Source: QHVT01 sp036389275 (GTDB lineage Bacteria > Acidobacteriota > Thermoanaerobaculia > Gp7-AA8). From it: a stretch of 64,000 nt of DNA. The notes beneath the pieces were generated by a model that was not told where the DNA came from, made no database searches, and saw nothing but the letters and a program-made list of their open reading frames with translations. Made by a program: the position numbers and the translations under genes. This document shows positions 54,507 through 64,000 of the stretch, in pieces (the first letter of the stretch is position 1; every line of letters begins with the position of its first letter). The DNA is taken from the NCBI GenBank assembly GCA_036389275.1, contig DASVQE010000017.1, positions 1 to 64,000 on the forward strand, written 5' to 3'.

Positions 54507-56305
54507 GGTGTGGCGGAAGGATACACGCGCGGCTCGACGCACGGCAGCACGTGCGCGGCGCGCCCGCCGGCGTCGACACCGAGGAGCGTGCCGAGGGTCG
54601 GGGCGAGATCGACGGGTGAGGCGTCGGTCTCGTAGCGGCCCGGCTTGATGCCGGCGCCGTAGAGCATCAGCGGCACGTGCAGATCGTTGTCGACCGGCTG
54701 CCCGTGCGTGGTGCTGTTCGAGCCCCAGTACCAGATCCAGCCGGGGCGCAGCGCCATCAGCACGTCGCCTCCGCGGTCGCTGCGATACGACGCGCGCATG
54801 AGCTGCTCGTCGCGCGAGGCGCGCGCGTTCGGCGTGATCATCTCCGTATTCGTCCAGGCGTTCGCGAACCCTTCGCTGCGCAGGCTGACGATCACGTCGC
54901 GCAGCGCGCGCTTCACGCGCTCGCCGTCGAGCCCGAGCTCCGCCACGCGGCGCCAGTTGAGAAAGAGCGCCGGCTCCTCGAAAAAGTAGACCAGCGCGTC
55001 GCGCAGCGGACCTTTGTCGTCGAAGCGCACGCCGAGCTTCGCCGCCAGGCGACGCTCGATCTCGATGCGCAGCGGCGGCAGGTCGGCGATCGACTGCGCC
55101 TTCGGGTCGGGCGTGCGGATGTCGACGCGTCCGACGTCGGCGTTGGGATCGCGCAGCTTCACGATCGACGGGTTCTCCTGCACGCCGTGATCGGCGGTGA
55201 GCGCGACCACGACGCGGTCGCCGAAGCGATGCTCGAGCGCGTCGAAGAAGCGCTCCAGCGCGCGGTCGAGACGCACCGTGCTGTCGGCCACCTCCATCGA
55301 GTCGGGACCGTAGTAGTGACCGAGGTAATCGGTCGACGAGACGCCGACATAGAGAACGTCGGGCGCGTCGGCGCGCGTGCCGAGCTGCTCGGTCGCGATC
55401 ACGTGCAGCGCGAAGTCGAGCAGGAGCTCGTGCCCGAGGCCGGAGTAGGTGAGGCCGCGGACATCGGGAATCGCGTGCGGGAACGTGCCGCCGTACTTCG
55501 TGTTCTTCAGCGGCCATGCTTCCGGTGGATCGAACGTCACGCGCGGCATCTCCGCCGGCGGAATGAACGGCGAGAGCCGCCACTCCTTGCTCGCCGGCAG
55601 ATAGCCGTCGATCAGTTGATTGAAGGTGAAGACCGCCGGGTTGTAGCGGTAGTACGTCGAGGAGATGAAGCCGACCTTCTGATCGAACCAGTACACCGCG
55701 TCGGCGCGGCGTCCGCCCATCAGAATGGCCGCGCGATCCTTGAACGCCACCGACATCACGCGCGCGTTCGGATAGCGGGCCTTCACCCGGTCACCGAGCG
55801 AGTCTTCCGACAGCGACGTCGGCGACATCCCGCGCGTCGTGCCGGCGGTCGGCTGCACGTTCTCGTCATAGACGCAGTAGCGCGGCGAGCCGCCTTCCTT
55901 CCACCACCAGTCGCCTTCGCCGACGAACGGCGTGTACTTTACGCCCGGCGGGCGGTAGGGAACGATGTCGTCGAAGTACCACTCCCATTTGGCGAGATCG
56001 ACCGCGGCATCGCGCTCGAACCAGGTGTTGCCGACGATGCCGTGCTCCGACGGCAATCCGCCCGTTCCGATCGCGGCGTGGCCGGGACCGGTGAAGGTGA
56101 TGCCGTGGCGATAGAAGGCGTTCGGGAACGTCGCTCCGGAAGTGTAGAAGCGCTGCAATCCGCCCTTGCTGAAGTACGGACGGAAGCGTTCCGGCAGGTC
56201 GTAGCGGAACTGATCGACCGACACCACCACCACCAGCGCCGGCCGCTCCGCCGCGTGCAACGCGCACGCGGCGACTAGCGCAACCGCGAGCAGCGCGCGC
56301 TTCAA
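54503..56305 (-). CDS. PafA-like alkaline phosphatase superfamily protein
   Basis: A 600-residue exported phosphomonoesterase or phosphodiesterase. Signal peptide (KRALLAVALVAACALHA). Metal and nucleophile positions resemble PafA: VVSVDQFRYD near residue 27, the Thr in GITFTGPGHAAIGTG as likely nucleophile, GIVGNTWF (Asn), and the late ADHGVQEN metal-binding motif. TTG start at 56305 overlaps the upstream acid phosphatase stop (TTGA). It is the middle gene of a three-gene overlap operon with a kinase; probably scavenges phosphate outside the cytoplasm. Confidence 0.85.
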   Translation of the reverse strand: MKRALLAVALVAACALHAAERPALVVVVSVDQFRYDLPERFRPYFSKGGLQRFYTSGATFPNAFYRHGITFTGPGHAAIGTGGLPSEHGIVGNTWFERDAAVDLAKWEWYFDDIVPYRPPGVKYTPFVGEGDWWWKEGGSPRYCVYDENVQPTAGTTRGMSPTSLSEDSLGDRVKARYPNARVMSVAFKDRAAILMGGRRADAVYWFDQKVGFISSTYYRYNPAVFTFNQLIDGYLPASKEWRLSPFIPPAEMPRVTFDPPEAWPLKNTKYGGTFPHAIPDVRGLTYSGLGHELLLDFALHVIATEQLGTRADAPDVLYVGVSSTDYLGHYYGPDSMEVADSTVRLDRALERFFDALEHRFGDRVVVALTADHGVQENPSIVKLRDPNADVGRVDIRTPDPKAQSIADLPPLRIEIERRLAAKLGVRFDDKGPLRDALVYFFEEPALFLNWRRVAELGLDGERVKRALRDVIVSLRSEGFANAWTNTEMITPNARASRDEQLMRASYRSDRGGDVLMALRPGWIWYWGSNSTTHGQPVDNDLHVPLMLYGAGIKPGRYETDASPVDLAPTLGTLLGVDAGGRAAHVLPCVEPRVYPSATP

Positions 56306-57162
56306 GGGTGCAGCGCCTCGAGCTTCTTCTGGAACTGCTCGCACGGCGTGCCGCCGCTGCCGGTGATGGCGCGCTCCCACGAGCCGTACATCGGATTGGG
56401 AACGATGAACCAGCGCGTGCCCCAGGCGTCGCGGGCCTGCTGCACGATGGCGTCGCGGTCGGCGGCGCTCTTGTCGCGCGCGTCGGCGAAGTCGTTGAGG
56501 TCGTCGCCGAGGAGCAGCAGCACGCGATGCGTCGACGCGACGAAGTCGCGGCGCGAGCTCTTGTCGCTCTTCCATTCCGGACGCGCGCCGCGCATCAGTA
56601 CCGTGCCGTCGCTCACCGGAAATCCGAGACGCTCGAGATTCCGCCGCGTGCTGTCGGTCTCCTGCGGATGATCGCGGTTCGTCACGTAGAACGGCGTCAC
56701 GCCGCGGCTCTTTGCGTACGCGAGAAACTCCGCCGCGCCGGGGACCGCCTTCGCGTCCGCCTCCGCCACCCACGTCTTCCAGAGATCGGCGTCATACGTC
56801 TTCCCGGCGCCGATCGCACGCGCCTCGAACGCGGTGTTGTCGAGCGCCGTCTCGTCGAGATCGAGCACGATCGCCGGCGGCTTCGCGTCGCGCGCGCTCT
56901 TCTGCGCGAGCGCCGCATCGAGCGCGCGTCGCGCCGCCGCGTACGTCTGCAGCGCCGCCGCGTCGTACTCGGCCGCGTGCTGCACCCAGAGCGCGGCGTT
57001 GAGCAGCGCGTTGCCCGGCACGCACGGCTCGGTCGCGCCGCCGGTGGTGGAGACGACGGCGGACGGCGCGTCGTTCGCGTGCTCCGGCCGCTCGAACGGC
57101 GGCGTGGTGGTCGTGTGCGCGCAGGCGGCGGAGAAGAGCGCGAGGAGCAGCAGTTTTCGCAT
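56302..57162 (-). CDS. HAD family (class B / lipoprotein e(P4)-like) acid phosphatase
   Basis: A 286-residue exported phosphatase. The N-terminus MRKLLLLALFSAACAH looks like a lipoprotein signal with Cys14, though the lipobox is imperfect. HAD motif I is IVLDLDETALDNT (the DxDxT core), motif II/III regions include VTNRD and LLLLGDDLNDF. Length and order suit the P4 acid phosphatase family. First gene of the overlapping operon leading to the PafA-like phosphatase and the kinase; promoter region is the short gap after the TonB-receptor terminator. Confidence 0.87.
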   Translation of the reverse strand: MRKLLLLALFSAACAHTTTTPPFERPEHANDAPSAVVSTTGGATEPCVPGNALLNAALWVQHAAEYDAAALQTYAAARRALDAALAQKSARDAKPPAIVLDLDETALDNTAFEARAIGAGKTYDADLWKTWVAEADAKAVPGAAEFLAYAKSRGVTPFYVTNRDHPQETDSTRRNLERLGFPVSDGTVLMRGARPEWKSDKSSRRDFVASTHRVLLLLGDDLNDFADARDKSAADRDAIVQQARDAWGTRWFIVPNPMYGSWERAITGSGGTPCEQFQKKLEALHP

Positions 57163-57178
57163 CGTCAGCCGTACATGC

Positions 57179-57210
57179 AAAAAAAAGGGCCGCCTGAAAT
57201 CAGGCGGCCC
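57179..57210 (-). terminator. Intrinsic terminator of the TonB-dependent receptor gene
   Basis: On the minus strand, an 11-bp perfect stem (57200-57210 with 57187-57197) with a TT loop is followed by eight T residues (complement of 57186-57179), 24 bases after the receptor stop. Textbook Rho-independent terminator. Confidence 0.92.
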
Positions 57211-57233
57211 GGGGAACAGCGTGAGACGGGGAA

Positions 57234-60200
57234 CTAGAAGGTGAAGCGGACGCCGAGGCGGCCTTGCCACCGCGAGCGGATATCGTTGGTGCCGAGCGTG
57301 AACAGCGTGTCGGCGTTCCAGCGATCGACGCCGGATTCGCGGTAGATCGGCTTGCCGGTGGCCGGATCGCGCTGCGCCTGGATCGTGGCGATGGTCGTGT
57401 TCTGGTTCGCGATCGAGCGCACCGTACCGTAATCCTTGTCGATCAGGTTCAGCGCGTTGAGCACGTCGAACGTGACGCTGGTCTCGGTGCCGAAGAGCGC
57501 GAAGCCGAGCTCGTAGTGGAAGTCGAGCTCGCGGTTCCACGGCTCCTGGAACTCGTAGCGGTCGACGATGCGGCCGGCGTACGGGTCGTAGCCGAAGCGC
57601 TTCATGAACTGCGTGAAGACCTGCTCGGCCGTCTGCGTCTGGCCGTTGATCGTGCGCGTGGTCGAGCCGTTCGAGAACTGGTAGATCACCTGGCCCTGCG
57701 CCGGAACGTACAGCAGGTCGTTCGAGGCGTTGAGGTCGTTGTTCGCGTCGTTGCCCTGCAGCATCGAGAACGGACGGCCGGCCTGCATGTTGTAGAAGAA
57801 GCCGACGCCGTGCGTGAGCGGGCCGGTACGGAAGTCGTACGTGACCCACGCGTTCATGCGCTGCTCGATCTCGAACGCGGAGTTCGACGGATCGTCCTGG
57901 AAGATGTCGCCCTGGGTGTGGCGGAAGCGCCAGTTCGACTGGCCGCGGCTCGAGGTCGCGTCGAAGGCCGACTTCGCATCCTGATACGCGTACGACATGC
58001 CGGCGGTGACGCCGTGCGAGAACGGACGGGTGAGCTGGATGGTGGCGGTCTTGTCGAAGCCCTTGCTGGTGTTGCTGACCAGGAACGCGTCGGCCACCTG
58101 CGGCGTCACCGGCGTGTAGGTGGGGCGGTTGTCGATCGGGTTCACACCCGCCTGACGGTAGCGGACGTTGTAGTAGAAGACGTCCTGCAGCGTCTTCGAG
58201 TAGACGCCTTCGATCGTGCCGCGGATGCCCCAGAAGAGGTCGCGGTCATAGCCGAGGGTGGCGCGGGCCACGCGCGGGAACTCGAAGTCGGGATCCATCA
58301 GGTCGAGGACCGTCGCGCCGGCGGCGCCGAGGTTGGTCGGCTGCGCGCTCGGATCGGGGTTGAACGCGGGCACCGGGCAGTTGTCGGCGAGACGGCAGGT
58401 CAGCGAGACCTGCTCGATGCCGGTGCCGGCGTAGACGTTCGAGATCCAGACGAACGGCGTGCGGCCGGCGAAGACGCCGACGCCGCCGCGGACCTGCTGA
58501 TTGCCGCCGAAGTGCGGGTTCCAGTTGAAGCCGATGCGCGGCGACCAGACGATCTTCTCGGACGGCGTCACGTCGGTGCGGTAGCCGAGCGCGCTCACCG
58601 CCACCGGGTTCGCCGACGGCGTGTCGGGGAAGCTCGGGCGGTCGGCGCGGAGGCCGAGCGACAGCGTGAGCTGATTGCTCAGGCGCCAGGAGTCATTCAC
58701 GTAGAGGCCGAGCTGCGCGGCTCCGAACGACGTGGCGCGGCGCGGATCGGCGCCCGTGGCGAAGGTGATGCGGTACTCGGTCGGGCGGTTCGCCTCGAAG
58801 TTCGCCATGGCCGTGGCCAGGTTGTTGGTCTGACCCGGCGCGGCGCCGAAGAAGTAGGCGCCGTAGACGTCGGAGAGGAAGAGGTTCTTGAAGTCGAAGA
58901 ACTCGTTGTGCGTGCCGAACACCAGCGTGTGCGCGCCGCGCGTCCAGGTGAAGTCGTCGGTGACTTCGAGGATGTCCTGATCGAGCGCGTTCGCGCCGGA
59001 GAAACGCTCCGTGCCGGCGGTGATGGTGGCGTTCTGGTTCGCGCCGCCGATCTCGACGGCCGGGAACGCGATCGGCGTCTGGCGCAGGTCGCGGATGGTG
59101 GTGAAGTTCACGCGGCCTTCATTGAACGCGTTCGCCGAGAGGATGCTGTTGACCTGCAGCACGGTGCTGTTGGTCTTGTCGAGCTGCACGTACTGCGCGG
59201 TCGGGAAGGTGAAGCGCGCCTCGGTGCGCGTACCGGAGATGTCGCGCGTCGCGTCGACGTAGTTGTGACGCAGCGTGACCTGATTCTTGTTGCCGGCGTT
59301 CCAGTCGAGGCGGCCGAAGAAGGTGTCGCTGTCGGTGACGAGCTGGATGTCCGTGAGCGGACCCGGATCGTAGTTGTAGCGCGAGCGCAGGAGCTCGGAG
59401 ACGCGCGCCGCTTCGGCCGGGTTGCGGAACTGCGTGCTGGCGTCGCCGCCCGCCGAGGCGCCGGTCGGCGCGTTGCGGCGGTTGAACTCACCGGTGGCGA
59501 AGAAGAAGAGGCGATCGTGGAGGATCGGACCGCCGAGGCGGCCGCCGTACTGATCGTGCTTGAACTCTTTGTACTCGACGTCGAGCGGACCTTCGCCGAC
59601 CAGATCCTGGCTGCGCTTCGAGCCGAAGACCGAGCCTTTCCAGTCGTTGGTTCCGGAGCGGGTCACGGCGTTGATGCCGCCGCCGGTGAAGCCGCCCTGG
59701 CGGACGTCGTACGGCGAGAGGACGAGCTGGAGCTGCTCGATGGCGTCGAGCGAGATCGGCTGCGCGTCCGTCTGTCCGCCCGGCGTGCCGGTGTCGGCCA
59801 GACCGAAGAGGTCATTGTTGACCGCGCCGTCGATCTGGATCGAGTTGTAGCGGTTGTTGCGGCCGGCGACGTTCACGCGCGTGGCGGTGACGTCGGTCGG
59901 GTCGACGCGGAAGTAAGGATTCGTGCGGGCGAAATCCTGCAGGCTGCGGTTCACCGTCGGCAGCGTCTCGATCGTCTGCTCCGAGACCGTCGAGGTCGAG
60001 CCGGTGCGGTTCGGATTGATGATCGGGTCGGTGTCGGCCGTGACGGTGATCGACTCCGTCACCGCGGCGAGCTGCAGCGTCACCGCCACTTCGGTCGTGT
60101 TGCCGAGGGCGACGTTGACGTTGTCGGAGGTGAACGGCCGGAACCCTTCGAGGTTCGCGGTCACGCGATACGGTCCGCCGACGCGCACGTTCGGTATGAG

Positions 60201-60407
60201 GAACCGTCCGTTCGCGCCGCTCACGTCCGAGTAACGCGTGCCGGTCGGCACGTGCACGGCTTCGATGGTCACGCCCGGCAGCGCGCTACCGTCGCTGCCG
60301 ACCACCGTACCGGCGAGGTTTCCGGTGGTGAGCTGAGCGTGACTGACAATGGGAAATGCCAGCAACAACATGCTGGCGAACAACAACAGACGACGGCGAG
60401 CGGACAT
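57234..60407 (-). CDS. Oar-like TonB-dependent outer-membrane receptor
   Basis: A 1057-residue outer-membrane protein. ATG at 60407 (not the in-frame ATG at 60449) gives signal peptide MSARRRLLLFASMLLLAF and has AGGAGG. N-terminal carboxypeptidase-regulatory domain (about 27-115, GNLAGTVVGSDGSALPGVTI), plug domain (about 120-250, TLPTVNRSLQDF and GGINAVTRSGTN), then a large beta-barrel ending in the RLGVRFTF aromatic C-terminus. The layout fits Oar/adhesion-type TonB receptors abundant in Acidobacteriota. Ligand unknown; the flanking phosphatase operon may be unrelated because a terminator separates them. Confidence 0.93.
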   Translation of the reverse strand: MSARRRLLLFASMLLLAFPIVSHAQLTTGNLAGTVVGSDGSALPGVTIEAVHVPTGTRYSDVSGANGRFLIPNVRVGGPYRVTANLEGFRPFTSDNVNVALGNTTEVAVTLQLAAVTESITVTADTDPIINPNRTGSTSTVSEQTIETLPTVNRSLQDFARTNPYFRVDPTDVTATRVNVAGRNNRYNSIQIDGAVNNDLFGLADTGTPGGQTDAQPISLDAIEQLQLVLSPYDVRQGGFTGGGINAVTRSGTNDWKGSVFGSKRSQDLVGEGPLDVEYKEFKHDQYGGRLGGPILHDRLFFFATGEFNRRNAPTGASAGGDASTQFRNPAEAARVSELLRSRYNYDPGPLTDIQLVTDSDTFFGRLDWNAGNKNQVTLRHNYVDATRDISGTRTEARFTFPTAQYVQLDKTNSTVLQVNSILSANAFNEGRVNFTTIRDLRQTPIAFPAVEIGGANQNATITAGTERFSGANALDQDILEVTDDFTWTRGAHTLVFGTHNEFFDFKNLFLSDVYGAYFFGAAPGQTNNLATAMANFEANRPTEYRITFATGADPRRATSFGAAQLGLYVNDSWRLSNQLTLSLGLRADRPSFPDTPSANPVAVSALGYRTDVTPSEKIVWSPRIGFNWNPHFGGNQQVRGGVGVFAGRTPFVWISNVYAGTGIEQVSLTCRLADNCPVPAFNPDPSAQPTNLGAAGATVLDLMDPDFEFPRVARATLGYDRDLFWGIRGTIEGVYSKTLQDVFYYNVRYRQAGVNPIDNRPTYTPVTPQVADAFLVSNTSKGFDKTATIQLTRPFSHGVTAGMSYAYQDAKSAFDATSSRGQSNWRFRHTQGDIFQDDPSNSAFEIEQRMNAWVTYDFRTGPLTHGVGFFYNMQAGRPFSMLQGNDANNDLNASNDLLYVPAQGQVIYQFSNGSTTRTINGQTQTAEQVFTQFMKRFGYDPYAGRIVDRYEFQEPWNRELDFHYELGFALFGTETSVTFDVLNALNLIDKDYGTVRSIANQNTTIATIQAQRDPATGKPIYRESGVDRWNADTLFTLGTNDIRSRWQGRLGVRFTF

Positions 60408-60450
60408 GAATCCTCCTGACGCGTGTTGGAATGCTGAGCTTTGGATCAAA

Positions 60451-60473
60451 CCGCACCTCGGGCGGAGGTGCGG
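60451..60473 (-). terminator. Hairpin between rho and the TonB receptor gene
   Basis: A 9-bp perfect stem (60451-60459 with 60465-60473) with a GGGCG loop, 80 bases after the rho stop. On the minus strand it is followed by only TTT, so it is either a weak rho terminator or a leader structure of the receptor mRNA. Confidence 0.5.
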
Positions 60474-60552
60474 TTGTGTAGCGGCATCGTAAATCCGGTC
60501 ATCGGCCGAGTCCAGCGGAAGTCGCGTGAAATCGGCGAAAAATTCGTCGCGA

Positions 60553-61923
60553 TCAGAAGCTCTTGATGAACGCGTCGTTGCTCGGGAACTTCTGCAGCCG
60601 TTCCAGCAGCATCTTCATCGCGTTCATCGGGTCGGTGCCGGCCAGCGCCCGCCTCAGCGTATGCACCTTCGGCAGCACCGCCGGAGGCAGCAGCTTCTCC
60701 TCTTTGCGCGTGCCGGTCTGGCCGATGTTCATGGCCGGGAAAATGCGCCGCTCGAACAGACCGCGGTCGAGCACGATTTCCGTATTTCCGGTTCCCTTGA
60801 ACTCCTGAAAAATGACTTCGTCCATGCGCGAGCCGGTGTCGACCAGCGCCGTCGCGATGATGGTCAGCGAGCCCCAGTCCTCGGCATTGCGGGCCGCGCC
60901 GAAGAAGCGCCGCGGCTTCTCCATCGTCCGCGCGTCGATGCCGCCGGAGAGGATCTTGCCCGAGCCGCGCTGCTCGTTGTTGTAGGCGCGCGACATGCGC
61001 GTGATCGAGTCGCAGAGGATGACCACGTCCTTCTTGATCTCCACGAGGCGCCGCGCGCGCTCGAGGATGATCTCGGCCAGATGAATGTGGTTGTCGGCGG
61101 TCTCGTCGGAGCTCGACGCCACCACTTCGCCTTTCTCAACCGAGCGGCGGAAGTCGGTCACTTCCTCGGGGCGCTCGTCGACGAGCAGCACGAACAGCAG
61201 CACGTCGGGATGATTGAGATTGATGCCGTGGGCGATGTCCTTGAGCAGCGTCGTCTTGCCCGCTTTCGGCGGCGCGACGATGAGGCAGCGCTGCCCTTTG
61301 CCGATCGGCGCGAGCAGGTCGAGCACGCGCGTGGTGAGGCGCTCCGGCTCGGTCTCGAGCTTGAAGACTTCGTTCGGATCGATCGAGATCAGCTCGGAGA
61401 AGGGACGCCGCGCCTCGCGATACTCCTCGACCGCCATCCCTTCGATCGACTCGAGGCCGACCAGCTCGAGGTTGTTGCCGGCGCGGCGCGCGGAGCCGCC
61501 GAGGAGCAGGCCGGCCTGCAGATGCAGCCGCTCGATGAACGAGCGCGGGACGATGGTGTCGCCCGGCTGCGCCTGATAGCCGTTGGCAGGATCGACGAGC
61601 AGGCCGACGCCGTTCTGCTTGATGAACAGAACGCCTGACGCGGGTACGAGCTCGCCCGGCGCGACGTCGATGGGCGGCGCGCTGCCGTTCTCCTGCGGCA
61701 TCGGACGTCCTTCACGTCCTCCGCCTCCGCCGCCGGTGCGTCCGCGGCGCGAGCGCCTGCGTCGACGTCCTCCGCCGCCCGCGCCGTACTGGTCGGGTCG
61801 TGGTGCTTCGTTTCCTGGTGACGGGCCGTTGCCGTTGCCCTGAGGCTGTCCCTCGGCACCGGCACTGCCCGGGCGGCGTCTGCGGCGACGCCGCTTACGC
61901 GGAGTGCGATCGTCTGGTGTCAT
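60553..61923 (-). CDS. rho: Transcription termination factor Rho
   Basis: A 456-residue hexameric RNA helicase. The ATPase core has Walker A APPKAGKTTLL, Walker B KDVVILCDS, Q-loop SSSDETADNH and R-loop TGSRMDEVIFQEFKGTG; the RNA-binding OB/cold-shock part is about 88-160 (GVLFIKQNGVGLLV). The first about 80 residues are Arg/Gly-rich and low complexity (RKRRRRRRRPG, GGGGRRRRRSRRGRTGGGGGG), replacing the usual helical N-terminal domain. Start at 61923 has no clear ribosome-binding site. Divergent from the hybrid kinase with a 256-base gap. Confidence 0.95.
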   Translation of the reverse strand: MTPDDRTPRKRRRRRRRPGSAGAEGQPQGNGNGPSPGNEAPRPDQYGAGGGGRRRRRSRRGRTGGGGGGREGRPMPQENGSAPPIDVAPGELVPASGVLFIKQNGVGLLVDPANGYQAQPGDTIVPRSFIERLHLQAGLLLGGSARRAGNNLELVGLESIEGMAVEEYREARRPFSELISIDPNEVFKLETEPERLTTRVLDLLAPIGKGQRCLIVAPPKAGKTTLLKDIAHGINLNHPDVLLFVLLVDERPEEVTDFRRSVEKGEVVASSSDETADNHIHLAEIILERARRLVEIKKDVVILCDSITRMSRAYNNEQRGSGKILSGGIDARTMEKPRRFFGAARNAEDWGSLTIIATALVDTGSRMDEVIFQEFKGTGNTEIVLDRGLFERRIFPAMNIGQTGTRKEEKLLPPAVLPKVHTLRRALAGTDPMNAMKMLLERLQKFPSNDAFIKSF

Positions 61924-62179
61924 GCAAACTCGATCAACGCTTTACTCAACTTGAGACTGAGCTGGGCACCTCTCGATCTCCCTGGAGGCTGGCGAGCACG
62001 GGGCGGAGAGTAAGTCTCAACGCCGCGCCGAAAGTGCGTAACGCAGTTCGCCGCGCGAGGTGCGGGCGTAGTATGCCATGACCCGGGAAAAAGGCAACCG
62101 GTCAAACGGCGAAAGTGAAAAGCCGCGCCGCTTGTGCCAGAATGACGCTCTCAATCCCAATTCTTCAGCCGGGCCATTC

Positions 62180-64000
<1,821 letters not shown>

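Noticed and set aside
51885..55583. Kinase frame extended upstream to 55583
   Set aside because: The extra N-terminal part is an Arg-rich shadow of the PafA-like phosphatase gene; the kinase domain begins just after the TTG at 54506.

Overview
This is a roughly 64 kb, G+C-rich chromosomal segment. The base composition, an Oar-like TonB receptor with an N-terminal carboxypeptidase-regulatory domain, a Ser/Thr kinase fused to a WD40/TolB-like propeller, a second hybrid kinase and fused E1 alpha/beta dehydrogenase genes together suggest a Gram-negative member of the Acidobacteriota. That lineage is inferred from gene content only; no rRNA or tRNA gene lies in the window.

Layout. (1) 1-7.1 kb: a truncated Gfo/Idh/MocA oxidoreductase, a small membrane protein, then a tightly packed run of phosphohexomutase, GT87-like membrane glycosyltransferase, ECF sigma factor and two small membrane proteins, followed by a fused 2-oxoacid dehydrogenase E1. 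(2) 7.1-15.4 kb: a Cys-rich secreted protein, then a formate dehydrogenase locus (catalytic subunit, Fe-S subunit, NrfD-like membrane subunit). The catalytic gene contains an in-frame TGA followed by a SECIS-type hairpin and is read here as one selenoprotein of 1007 residues. A secreted protein of unknown function sits inside the operon. (3) 15.4-23.5 kb: RDD protein, TPR protein, RidA, a matrixin-like metalloprotease, a membrane protein and a GAF-PAS-GGDEF-EAL protein. (4) 23.7-47.1 kb: the most distinctive region, two copies of one module. Each copy is a giant secreted protein (3734 and 2336 aa; tandem cadherin-like repeats, then a right-handed beta-helix, then a shared C-terminal domain) followed by three small phage-tail-collar (MdpB-like) proteins in the same A-B-C order. 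The second copy continues into a Tat-exported protein and a GNAT acetyltransferase, and is bordered by a convergent DUF6916-like gene. (5) 47.2-51.8 kb: KirBac-type potassium channel, DUF3291 protein, ZIP metal transporter, zinc-type dehydrogenase and a GH18-like secreted protein. (6) 51.9-60.4 kb, minus strand: an overlapping three-gene operon (HAD acid phosphatase, PafA-like phosphatase, Ser/Thr kinase with beta-propeller) and a TonB-dependent receptor. (7) 60.5-64 kb: Rho with an Arg/Gly-rich N-terminal extension, divergent from a pseudo-receiver/Ser-Thr kinase hybrid that runs off the right edge.

No CRISPR array, insertion sequence, integrase or phage structural gene set was seen, so the tail-collar genes do not look like part of a prophage. 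No intergenic stretch exceeds about 300 bases.
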